The position numbers and the translations under genes were made by a program. From Echinometra lucunter (Eukaryota > Echinodermata > Echinoidea > Camarodonta > Echinometridae), in assembly GCA_029962745.1 (NCBI GenBank), contig CM057157.1:30399715-30463714 (forward strand): 64,000 nt of DNA. The letters are read 5' to 3'. The stretch's first letter is position 1, and the number at the start of each line of letters is the position of its first letter. The notes beneath the pieces were generated by a model, which did not search any database, was not told where the DNA came from, and was given only the letters and a program-made list of their open reading frames with translations. Below are positions 44,131 to 56,500 of the stretch, piece after piece.

Positions 44131-45669
44131 AATCAGATGATAAGCAATAGAGAAGAGTGAAAAAATAATAATCGTCATGTCCCCCCTTTTTTGAAGTCAC
44201 CTCAAATTAGAAGAGTGAAAACAGTGGAAATGTATTCCTTTTTGTTTTATTTTTTTGAGGTGATTGGAAATTTGTGATATATATATTATTTCCTTTATTG
44301 ATGTTGTTGTTGTTGTTCTTCTTCTTCTTCTTGTTCTCCTTCCGCTTTTGCCGGAGATCAGCAACGGAATGCTGCATGTTACCCGATCTACTTGAACAAT
44401 GCAGACATCAAATTTCTGAAGTCGAGTTTCCGGGTATATTTTGTGCATGTTATAACTTCTCTTTCTCTATCTTACCAATATTTAGTTTCTAAATCGCACT
44501 TTGGGCCAGCCATTAACCAGCTTAATGCATTAGAAAACTGGTATAGCCCCTACTGTTTTATTCAGGTATATCATGCATGTATTCGTATAATCTTTTGGTA
44601 GAAACGGAATCAGCTTCATTTGTTCTAGTTAGAAAACTGATAGCCCATGCTGTTTTATTCATGTAGTGAGTAATGACTCAGTTTGATTTGCTGCAATAAT
44701 TCATAGTTTTCCTGGGTTGACATATAAATCAAATACATGACAGGATTATACTCCTTTATACTCCACAGGGCCGACATTCCAGTGAAGATGAAAGTGAATA
44801 AAACAGTAGTGACTATATCAGGTTTCTAATGCAGTATGCTGGTAATGGTCGCAGTAAAACGGTATTACATTATGTGTCTTACCTCAAACAATCTTGCTAC
44901 ATAAGACTAACATCACAAGTTGCAGCAGTAAAAAATGCAGATTTTTACCCTTTTCCTCCTGTTTTCGTGGCGTTACTAGGTAGGCGCCATCTTAGCTCCA
45001 ACGACGCCAAACCATAGCACGTACTGGTAGCGACCGCATACACACACACAGTCCTCGGCTTTTATCGTAAAGCGTAGTGTGCTGGTGCAAATGGAGGAGT
45101 TATTGTTTGTACATGACTGTACTCGGATACACTGAACAATAACAAAATACTAGTAAGGAGTAGAGGAAAGTCGCTCGGAGTATATAGTACTCTTTTGTGT
45201 GAAATCAAAAGAAAAGACTTACGGGTCAGGGAGGTGGGGCGGGGTGGGGGGGGGGGGTAGGGGTGGATTGTCTGTTTTTATGACACAATAAAAGGATACG
45301 AACAAGAATACAAAATACTTTTCATTAATCAAAGAAATAATTCAAAGAACGCTGGAGACCACCATCATGGGCGGTTAGGCTTGAAATGGATGGCGGCCTC
45401 ATAAAATAAATTGTGCCCTTGAAATTTCGACAGTTAATTGTAAACTCATCATAAATCTGTTTAACACTAGAATCACTAGTAAATGTTGTCACCGCAGATG
45501 ATAATTTAAAAAAAAAATCATAATCATTTGTAAAGATATTGTACCAAAATCTTCTAAATGAGTTGTTGTCTATAGTGTTTTCATTCCATTCTTTTTTTTC
45601 CTTTCTTTTTTTTTGCAATGACGCAATTCAAACTGTACACTCTGATAACCATTTTCCATAAGATGTACC

Positions 45670-45673
<4 letters not shown>

Positions 45674-45738
<65 letters not shown>
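45674..45738. repeat. (CT)n microsatellite, about 65 bp
   Basis: Uninterrupted CT dinucleotides. Confidence 0.98.
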
Positions 45739-45739
<1 letters not shown>

Positions 45740-46262
45740 AATTGGGTTTTGACAGACGTTTATCAATCAAATATGATTATTTACGTCTGGGACCGACCGA
45801 CCGTGTCCAACTTATCTTTTAATTCATTAACTGTAAAAAAAGAAAGGTGTTCGTATACTAGTTACTAAATCATTATACAAATAAAACATTTTGACCGTGC
45901 ATGTCCAGTTCCTAAATAACAACATCCTTCCTTTGTATCTAATATTATCCTTTATGAACATAATTCATAATCTTACTCATATTCTTTTCACTTTTTCTTC
46001 CTAACTTTAAAGAAGTTATTGATTTTTAACGGCATTCTGCATGCTTCTCATCTCTACAAAATATTTCAAATTCGTTTCTCCTTTTTCATAATACTGGACT
46101 CGAGATCTGACTTTTCAAAAGAAAAGACTTACGGGTCGTGGGAAGTGGTGGTGTTGGTGTATGTGTGTGTGTGTGTGTGGGGGGGGGGGTAAGGGTGGAT
46201 TGTCAATTCACGACACAAGAGGTTTACATAAACAAAGTTCCATGAGCAAGTGTGTTTCTTAA

Positions 46263-46669
46263 CCCATTTGTGACAGGAATTATTTAAAGCCTAATTTAAT
46301 CAGCTTTTATTCTTCAAATTGGCAACACCAACATTTCTATTTTATTGCTACATTTTTCTTATAAAATGTCATGTATCTGAAATGAATATAAATTGACAGA
46401 AATTATGTTGAGAAGTCAAAAAGTTGCCAATTTGCAGGGGAAAATGGTGATTTAAACTTTCTATCACATTGCCAATTTAAGGATTTTAATGCTTATTTTC
46501 CTTTAAAAAAATTTCAGCATTAAACAACGAATATTGACGCAACCAAAATGGGCACAGTTTGTGTAGAATTTTTTGCTCTTTCTGCTCATGTATTTGTTGT
46601 GATTTTTAGGGCTTTGCATCAAAAGATATTAGGCCAAACCACAAAATGTGGACCTCTGTCATGAATGGG
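46263..46669 (+). mobile_element. piggyBac-like MITE, copy 1
   Basis: About 407 bp flanked by TTAA (46259-46262, 46670-46673). Ends CCCATTTGTGACAG and CTGTCATGAATGGG. Shared body includes AAATTGGCAACACCAACATT, AAAGTTGCCAATTTGCAGG and AAACCACAAAATGTGGACC. It is outside DMAP1, upstream of the tRNA. Confidence 0.8.
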
Positions 46670-47125
46670 TTAAAATGAGAAGCCCAGATTTTCCCCATCA
46701 GTTATTGGGGAAATGATTATATCTTGACCAATTCGTGTAATTCAAGTTAAATATCCTTATTCTCCTTATACAGTTATAATGATGCCAATATGTCATGATT
46801 TCACCACTGATGAATCTGAATATTATTATCAAGTTAGTGAGTAATGTCAAAAATATACACAGAAAAAAATGAAATATGCAATTACCTTATACAAAAAAAG
46901 AAGAAAAATGTTAAAATGTTATTTCATTAATTTGATTACCAATGGGCATCAGATTTTTTTTACAGTGTAGTCAACAGCTTACAGCTTATAACATAAGAGT
47001 TGGAATAAGGAATTTATAGTAACTCTCTTTCTTATTTTTAAGTATTTTTTAGGGAGATTTGAGGGAGAGGTTGTCACTAGAAAAGCGTAAGTTAAAAAAG
47101 AAAAAAAAAAAAAAAAAAACAGAGC

Positions 47126-47197
47126 AGGGGGCACCCGGATTTGAACCGGGGACCTCTCGATCTGCAGTCGAATGCTCTACCACTGAGCTATACCCCC
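47126..47197 (-). tRNA. tRNA-Cys (GCA)
   Basis: A 72-nt minus-strand cloverleaf: acceptor GGGGGTA pairs with TGCCCCC, discriminator U (typical for Cys). D-arm sequence is GCTCAGTGGTAGAGC, the anticodon loop CTGCAGA carries anticodon GCA, and the T arm is CCCGGTTCAAATCCGGG. Internal A and B boxes are intact, there is no intron and no encoded CCA. A run of at least 18 T on the transcribed strand starts about 6 nt downstream (plus-strand A-run ending at 47119) and serves as Pol III terminator. It lies about 310 bp from the DMAP1 start codon and is divergent from it. Confidence 0.95.
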
Positions 47198-47433
47198 TTC
47201 GCTGAAAGGGCGGGAAGATATTGCAAAGTTATACTTTATGGCATAGCACGTTCCCAGCGGTATGTAGGCATATGTTTTATTACATTGAGTATTTTCTATC
47301 GTGAAACTAATAAAAGATTTAATGAAATTATTTTATATATTAAAAAAATTAAATCTTATATTGTTCTGATTCATCATATATTTCAATAATTGCTTTCTTA
47401 TTCTATAATTTTGAAAAGGCGGCTGGCAATATT

Positions 47434-47469
47434 ATCGATATCATCATCAATCATTTCATCGATATCATC
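47434..47469. promoter_or_regulatory. Repeated ATCGATATCATC motif upstream of the DMAP1 start
   Basis: Exact 12-mer ATCGATATCATC at 47434-47445 and 47458-47469, about 40-70 bp before the ATG. It contains TATCGAT-like cores resembling the insect DRE motif. No TATA box is seen at a suitable place, as usual for a housekeeping gene. Function is a guess. Confidence 0.25.
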
Positions 47470-47506
47470 AGAAATATCGCAATATCGCCAGTAGAACTTG
47501 GCCAAA

Positions 47507-50500
47507 ATGGTGGATGTGAGAGATATTTTAGAGTGGGATATTGATTCTGATAGACTGCCTACAACTTCTCACGGAGAACCTGGTCAGAATGTGAGGAAAA
47601 CAGGAATTATAGGAGAGCAGAAAAAGCAGGTAGGCTTGAAAGAACAAAGTCCTCGGCACCCCACGCTCACGGCGCGGCCACGGTTTGCTGCTAGCAGGCT
47701 GCGCCGCAGCTGAGCCCAGGCTCATTGTCATACTCATCGACAGAGAGAAGCCCCGGCCAGCTGCCAGCCGCCCGTGCCGGCTACTCGCAGGAGCAGATCG
47801 CGCTAGCACGCATGGGGCCGTGCTTGTCATGTTGACCTGTAATATTGTATCTGGCTGTCACACCATCGCATGCCATGGGCCAGGCACTAACAACAGTAAT
47901 CACCTTGTACCTTGTAGAAATAATCCCTATAGCAGCTTGCCATAAAGCTACATTGTAAACTGGGGCAAACCTAGGCTAGACCGAAGTGTTCTGTCTCTAA
48001 CCATGCTAACAGTCGTCGTTAGCCTCGTATTTTGGTAGGGTCGGCACTTCTCCTTTTTAGAGACAGAAGCGACCCAGTGCGCGTGCGTTGTGCATGCAAT
48101 CTCATTGTCATGGGCACGACAATGAAAAACTACCTCAAATTAGCTTTTTTCCACCTTTATTCATGAATGTAAAAATATAGATCTAATTACATAGACTTAG
48201 TACAGAGTAGAAATATACAATGTAGCTTGCCGATTTTATGTTTGATTCCTTTTAACTCTCCATTTTCAGGTAAATCCAGGGTCCTAACGTTAGGTCCTCT
48301 CGGTTGAGAGAACTTGCAGCAGCCAACCTATCTCTGTACATGTTCGCCTCCGCGCTTTTCGCAGGGAGATCAGCGAATTGGCTACTCCTCGCATTTCAAC
48401 CGGCCGTATTCAAACGTTCGACCACGTACGTACCTTTGGGCATATACGTACGAACGATGTTTTTGTTGTTGTTGTTTTGTATTGGTCACTCGTTAATACG
48501 GTTGAAATGCGAGTCGCAAATATGCTGATCTCCCTGCGAAAAGCGCGGAGGCGAACATGTACAGAGATATAGGTTGGCTGCTGCAAGATTTTCAATCGAG
48601 AGGACCTAACGTTAGGACCCTGGATTTACCTGAAAATGGAGAGTTAAAAGGAATCAAACATAAAATCGGTAAGCTACATTGTATATTTCTACTATGTACT
48701 ATGTAATTATATTTTTACATTCATGAATAAAGGTGGAACAAAGCTAATTTGAGGTAGTTGTTCATTGTCGTGCCCATGACAATGAGATTGCATGCACAAC
48801 GCACTGGGTCGCTTCTGTCTCTAAAAAGGAGGAGTGCCGACCCTACCAAAATACGAGGCTAACGACGAGTTAGAGACAGAACACTTCGGTCTAGGGCAAA
48901 CCATGCAAACCCGGAGAATAGGGGGACCGGAACGCGCGCACATATTCATTTGTGTGCAAACAAATGCAGGCGGTGGCAGCGGCAGAGTCGGCGGCGAGGG
49001 GGACGATCTACACAAGATTCATGGATGAAACATTTGTGAGTTTGAGAACATTTCTGGCAAAAATCAAAATGATGTTCACCACATAATCACACATTTGAAA
49101 GCCGATAGGACAATGTAATATATTAGAACATAATTACTTGATTAAAACATATTTTAAAGTCATTTTGAACTTGATCATGGACTTGTCACATACCCTGACT
49201 TTCGGCTGATGCTGCCGATCCCTGCACAGTACAAATGGCATGCGCGCGCGTTCCGGTCCTCTATTCTCCGGGTTTGCCTAAACTGGGATGTCTGTGCAAC
49301 GTGTTGGCAGAGTGACAGTGCATGTTTACATTTTACAATGGTGAATGATGACTATTAGGCAAACCCGGAGAATAGGGGACCGGAACGCACGCGCATGCCA
49401 TTCGTACTGTGCAGAGATCGGCAGAGACAGCCGAAAGTCAGGGTATGTGACAAGTCCATAATCAAGTTCAAAATGACTTTAAAATATGTTTTAATCAGGT
49501 AATTATGTTCTAATATGTTACATTGTCCTCTCGGCTGTCAAATGTGTGATTATGTGGTGAAAATCATTTTGATTTTTGCCAGAAATGTTCTCAAACTCAC
49601 AAATGTTTCATCCATGAATCTTGTGCAGATCGTCCCCCTCGCCGCCGACTCTGCCGCTGCCACCGCCTGCATTTGTTTGCACACAAATGAATATGTGTGC
49701 GCGTCCCGGTCCCCTATTCTCCGGGTTTGCCGACTATTATTAAAATAAAACGGTGACGTGCAAGTAAAAACCGAGACATGGAGTCTAACTCAGTCTACAT
49801 CACTGCCAGAGACTCCAACTCTCATGTTTTCGGCTGGAAATCTCCCGCTTTGAGAAGTTTGAGTCCATTTTCACAAAATCTCCCGCTCTCATGGGTGTCG
49901 ATTTGTGTTCACGGTTGGGGGGATGACTGATGCCGAATATCCTTGACCCAGGCTTCTCACCAGGATTTTCTTTACATGTGGTGGAAAAACAATGTTCGGC
50001 ATCCAGGAAAAATTTGCGCATGGTACAGACATGACAGAAAACTGGAACGCATGGCTTTGTTTTGGTTGGGTACTTTTTGTGCATACAAAAAGTGCCATTA
50101 TCGCTATTCATCAATGTTCATGATACGAAAAAAAGAAGAAAAACCAAACCCCCCGTATTTGCCAATGCAGTGACTTCATGCACAAAGTTGAATGCAAGTC
50201 CCCGCTGGCCTTCATTCGACGGCAACGGGAACACCGACGGGCACCGCAACTTCCGCGATGGACAACCGTGTATGGTGTGGCGCATTTCAGCGGCCCTCAT
50301 ACGCGTTGACATTGAACACGCGGTGCGCCCCGGGGATATCAAATTAGGGGCATGAAACATAGCGATATATTTTCATATTTTCTAGAAAATTGTGATGTAT
50401 TTGAATAAACATAGTGATAAAAATAGTAATATATTTGACATGAATTTATGTAGATATGATTTTGTGAGAAGTAAGTTTAGCAGAATGAATATTGCATAAA

Positions 50501-53500
50501 AGCTTAAGCGGTAGAAGCATGGGTGGTTTACTTACATGTATTCATAATAGGAGAAAAGGGTCGCTAATCATAAACAAATAGAAGGGCCGCTATTCATAAT
50601 AGCGTCTGTCATATCCTATTATGAATAGCGACCCTCTTCTTCGATTATGAGTAGCGAGCCTCTTCTTTTGTTATGAATAGTGACCCTCTTCTTCCATTAT
50701 GAATAGCGACCCTCTTCTTAGATTATGAATAGCAACCCTTTTCCTCAATTTAGAATAGTGATTTTTAAATCAAATGCCAAATCTTTAATGAATGTTATAG
50801 TGATTTCTTTGCAGCGGTGTTGGTAGGTGTTGCTTGTATGCCTAGATGTCCATTCCTCCAAACAAAGTATAGTAATGTCGCTAGGAGTGGTTGCTCCTAG
50901 TAAAAACGGTGGCAATCAACCTCCAAATATGGGTTTTTATGAGATTTTTAGCCTGTGGGTTCAACTCTCTTCTTAATCACATTTTCTAAATCTAAGCTAC
51001 CTTTATGGAATTTCTGAAAAATGTACCTTCAGAGAGTGAAATTCACAAAACTTTGATGTAAAGCATCGAACAGGCCTTTTCACAGACATTATGAAATAAT
51101 CGTCTTTCTTTGTTTTTATACATGTACATGTACAGTATATATTCTTTCCCTTTCTCAGAAACTGAAGAAAAGCAATGAACCAGTTTTCAAGCGTCCGGAG
51201 GGTATGCACAGAGAAGTCTATGCACTACTCTATTCAGATAACAAGTGAGTAGAAAAAAAATGACCCTGCATGTGTGTGTGAGTGTGGAACTGTGGATCAG
51301 TAGGGTAAAAATAAACTGTGTACAATAGTCTGGGGGAATTTGACTTAATTTTACATAACTGCATTTCTGTCATTTCTACATGTATAACTCGGAGTATAGA
51401 TTCACAACAAGTGTGAATAGTTTTTGTCTTGAATAAATTAAGAACCATTTGATCAGTTTGCTTTTGTTACGTTATTCAGTTTCAGATTGAAATTATGATT
51501 TATCATGATTATACGTGGAACCTCAACATGTGCCAGCATTTGTTATTTTGTTTAGGTGTAGTTTTCATGTGTATTCAGAGACCCCCCCCCCCCATACATG
51601 TAAAAGTACAATCAAGTAATGTTGGTTTCATCGAGATGTATTCCAAACCTGCATGTAACATATATACTATGATATTACTATATCATTATGTTGCATTTAT
51701 CATGTGTTTTCAGAAAAACCCAGCAAAACACTGTTTTTTCCATTGATGTTTACTCTGTAATCTTTCGAAGAACCTTGATGTACACTGTCATTGTTTCATT
51801 GATTGAGTAGGAGTTTGCATATGCATCATGTAAGGGAGAGGGATTCCCCTGAAAATGACTTTTGCTGTCTTCCTTACAAGAGTTCTCATAAGAACTGTTA
51901 AGGAAAGAGGTATTCCTGAAAAGAGCTATTGGTATCCTTCTTGCAAGACTTCTGATAAGAACTGTTTAGAAAGAAGGGCTTGATGTTTCAGATGGAGTCC
52001 TCTGACATCACAGATCATTGAGTTGATATCATGTGTATTCAGAAAATAGAACATTTACCTTGTCATACTCTTTTGTTGATCCTGTCTGTACAGAGACCCA
52101 CCACCCCTGATACCATCAGATAGTAACCATGGTTATAAGTCGATGAAGGTAAAGCTAGGAAGATGGCAGGTCAGACCATGGAAGTTCATGCCCTTCACCA
52201 ACCCAGCCAGGAAAGATGGAGCAGTCTTTCATCACTGGAGGAGGGTTGCTGATGAAGGGAAAGATTATCCATTTGCAAGATTTGACAAGGTTTGTTCTTG
52301 CAATTTGATTTATTTTTTATTATTTTTAAAAGATTAAATTTTATTCACAAAATGCACTGTTAGTCAAAAATTTTGAATACCAAAATGTTTAATGTAGTCT
52401 AAAATAAATCACTGTGAGCAACCATATTTCATTTCAAGCTATGTCAGTTTAATTCATTCTTATCAGTTGCATATTTGGATACATTGTTTTTTATTTCCCA
52501 TTAATATTGTTAATGTCTGGTACAAATAATCAAATTTTTGCAACCAAACCATACACACTGCTTATCACATTTTCTGTGCTGATAGTCATTTCTCTCTTTG
52601 ATTTTCGCTGGCATTTCATTCAGTGGATACATTTTCTTCTCCAGCTTCCTCCAAGCTATTTGGAATGTCTGAATTTAGTAGAATCATTGTGGACTCTCAC
52701 CCGAGTCTTGAATGTGTATTTGCCCATTTGCGTAAACTTTTTTTTTTTTTTGGTGATGGTTTTTGTTTTCCAATACCAGTCTGTTCAGATGCCAATGTAC
52801 ACAGACCAGGAATATCAGCTGCATTTACACAGTGAGAAATGGACACGTCTAGCCACGGATCACATGTTTGACCTTTGCTCCCAGTTTGACCTTCGCTGGG
52901 TCATCGTGCATGACAGATTTGATCATATAACTTATGGGGTAAGTTGTTTTTTTCATGTATTACATTGTATCTATGTAAGCAGTGCTCATTGCATTCACCA
53001 CTGAGCAATTCACAGCTTGAATTGCGCTATGCCTTTGAATGTGATGGTTGTTAATTCATTTGGGTTTTTTTTCAACAGAGCTGCCAACTAGTAGAATTTT
53101 ATGCTATTTGATAGGATATATGCAGGGAATATAGGCAACAAATGGGATGATTCCATTAACCCATTCATGACAGAGGTCCACATTTTGTGGTTTTGCCTAA
53201 TATCTTTTGATGCAAAGCCCTAGAAATCATACCAAATACATGAGCAGAAAGAGCAAAAAAATCTACACAAACTGTGCCCATTTTGGTTGCGTCAGTATTT
53301 GTTGTTTGATGCTGAAAATTTTTTAAAGGAAAATAAGCATTAAAATCCTTAAATTGGCAATGTGATAGAAAGTTTAAAATCACCGTTTTCCCCTGCAAAT
53401 TGGCAACTTTTTGACTTCTCATCATAATTTCTGTCAATTTATATTCATTTCAGATACATGACATTTTATAAGAAAAATGTAGCAATAAAATAAAAATGTT

Positions 53501-56500
53501 GGTGTTGCCAGTTTGAAGAATAAAAGCTGATCAAATTAGGCTTTAAATAATTCCTGTCACGAATGGGGGATTTAGGAGACTAACAGCCCTCAATGAGATC
53601 CCCTCCACCCGGATTTCAACCAAACTAGGATGGAGTACATAAGCATACAAGGATGAACTGATTAGATTTTGGGTACAAGAGGCCAAATGTCAAAAGGTCT
53701 AAAAAAGTTTTTTTAATTATTCTGAAACATTGTGTTTCCATGATAACTTGGGATGTATGGGCAGGAATTTTAGTGAAAGTTGAGTGAAATATATTTTTGA
53801 TGGAAAGGGTGATGATAATCAGCAAGTAGCTTTTGTTGAGATGTCCATAAATCAAAAATTGTATGGAAGGCAGAGGCATAATTGTCAATCCTGCGCAGTG
53901 GAATTGCTCTTGGTTTTGTTGTTTTTTTTGCCACCGCATATACCATTCATTTACAAAAAAACAAAAACAAACAAAAAAAAAACCGCAGGGGTTTGCCATA
54001 GGAGTTTACCGCAGAGATTTGCCGCGTTGCATGTGAATAAGCCTTTACATGTAGGTAGGCTACATTATACTGTTATTTTATGTTTATTTATTATGTTCTG
54101 AATTCAGAAAAGCCCGTCAAGAATTAGCAAGAATTAAATAACTTAGATGTATTACTCCCAAGCAGGGAAAAAATTAATTTTTTTTTTTCTGGGGCTACTT
54201 TTTGAGCCCACGCGGACGAATTTTCTACATTGTATTACAGTTTACATTGGACCCTATGAGAATTTCAGGGGCTCTTTTTGAGTTTTCCAGGGCTCTTTTT
54301 GGCATTTCGGGGGCGAATTCGCCCCGAGCCCGCGTGTATTTTTTCCCTGCTCCCAATTACTCCATGCAAAAAAGATGATTTTATTTAACCCATTCATGAC
54401 AGAGGTCCACATTTTCGTGGTTTGGCCTGATATCTTTGATGCAAAGCCCTAAAAATCATACCAAATACATGAGCAGAAAGAGGAAAAAAATTCTATACAA
54501 ACTGTGCCCATTTTGGTTGCTTCAATATTTGTTGTTTGATGCTGAAAATTTTTAAAAGGAAAATAGGCATTAAAATCCTTAAATTAGCAATGTGATAGAA
54601 AGTTTAAAATCACTGTTTTCCCCTGCAAATTGGCAACTTTTTTACTTCTCATCATAATTTCTGTCAATTTATATTCATTTCAGATACATGATGTTTTATA
54701 AGAAAAATGTAGCAATAAAATAGAAATATTGATGTTGCCAATTTGAAGAATAAAAGCTGATCAAATTAGGCTTTAAATAATTCCTGTCACGAATGGGTTA
54801 ATTGCATATTGTCTTTATTCTTTTTCAATATTTACAGAAGAGGTCTATGGAGGATATGAAAGAAAGGTACTACAGCATCATCAACAAACTAGCTAAGGTA
54901 CGGAGTGACCCTACGCTGAGTAACAGAGCTCCACAGGCATTTGATGCAGAGCACGAAAGAAGAAGAAAAGAACAGTTGATCAGGCTTTATAACAGAACAA
55001 ATGAACAGGTGAGACATCGCTCCTTAAAGGCTTGTTCAGACTCGTTGTGGTAAACCACATTTTAAAAAAAATGTCAGGTTGGGTTTTTGTTTGGTATGCC
55101 AAGTGAATGATGAGTGGGGATGGGCAGGGATGGCACCAGGGTATTTTGATAGGGGGAAAGAATTTTTCTGATTTTTAACCTTGGCCCACTGATGAGTTTT
55201 CTTACATTTTAAATAAACAACTAGGGCTATCAATAGGTGCATGACCCTTCCCTCTCTTCCCCATACTCTTCTTTCTTCTTCTTCTCCTTTTTTTAAAATC
55301 ACTTGAAAAGTCATAGTGGGAGGGGGGGGGGCAATGTAACTATGGTTGAAGTTTGTGTAGAATCTGATAAATCAGGGCAATCAGAATCTAATAAATCGCA
55401 CACTATGCACATACACTTGTCTACTCAAATTGGTAATGTGAGGTATTGTGGCTTTCTCACATCTTTAACACAAGATCTTGGATTGAATGAATTCTGAATA
55501 AAATCCATTTATGACAAGTTTAATTTATAACATCTGTCTCTATAAAGGAAAGCTTCTTCGTAAATAGATATTGAGAGCCTGAATGGTACCAGTAAACTAG
55601 AGATAATTTGTGACCTTCTACCACAGAAACGACCAATAAGTCGGAAATGTGACATTTTTACATTTTGACATACATGTAGTGTGAATTTAAGCGTTGACTG
55701 TACAAGCTTTTGAATGATGTATAGCTTGCCTTTTCAAGACGATGCAAACCCTCTGAAATTACAATGAGAATGAGAGCTTGTCAGACAGGCTTATCACCAG
55801 AATAATAGAGAAACCAGGGTGTAAAGAGGAGTGACCATTCAGGAGTGCCATACTGGTGTCCTATTGTTTGTTTCACTTTAAGGTTTGATGAAAATTCTGT
55901 AGTATTGACTGTAAAGGGATTATGAGATTAGGCTCAAACTTGGAATAGTTTCAAATGAGATATACTTCACTCCTTGTTTAGATTTTCAAAGCCACAGAGT
56001 GAATAACTTAGAGGGTAATGAATGCATGTTAATGTGAAGGTTTTACCCACCATGCTGGCATACTTTTATTTTGAAATTTCTCTGAAACAATCATTTTAAA
56101 TCAAAGAAAAAATACATTTCTACATTGCAGATGGCTCCCAAATTTGGATGATTAGATGGCAGATGAATAATTGAACTATCAGAAAATACAAAAAACCTGA
56201 AATCAACTTTTCAACCCCAAGCTCTTTTTATCATCTGTTCACTCTAAAACTCTCATTGCGACTCATTGGTCGTTTTTATGTGGAGGGTCACATTTGGAAG
56301 GAATGATTGTTATTAGCGCTGAATAAAATTGTGTTTATGAATGAATAGCCATTTTAACCCATTCTTGACAGGAATTATTTAAAGCCTAATTTGACCAGCT
56401 TTTATTCTTCAAATTGGCAACACCAACATTTTTCTTTTATTGCTACATTTTCTTATAAAACATTATGTATCTGAAATAAATATAAATTGACAGAATGTAT

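Larger units (their letters stand above)
44131..47120. other. Intergenic region between gene A and the tRNA
   Basis: No coding exon recognised. It includes a TTC-type run (44305-44340), a near-duplicate segment at about 45195-45290 and 46115-46220, a (CT)n run (45674-45738) and piggyBac-like MITE copy 1 (46263-46669). The gene A promoter should lie here. Confidence 0.55.

Noticed and set aside
47498..47713. Earlier DMAP1 start (three extra codons) and read-through into intron 1
   Set aside because: The upstream codon is TTG; the ATG at 47507 has a good context, and the frame after 47629 follows a consensus donor and loses DMAP1 similarity.
48304..48595. Overlapping frames on both strands in DMAP1 intron 1
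   Set aside because: They fall on the two arms of the foldback element, so the same sequence is read twice.
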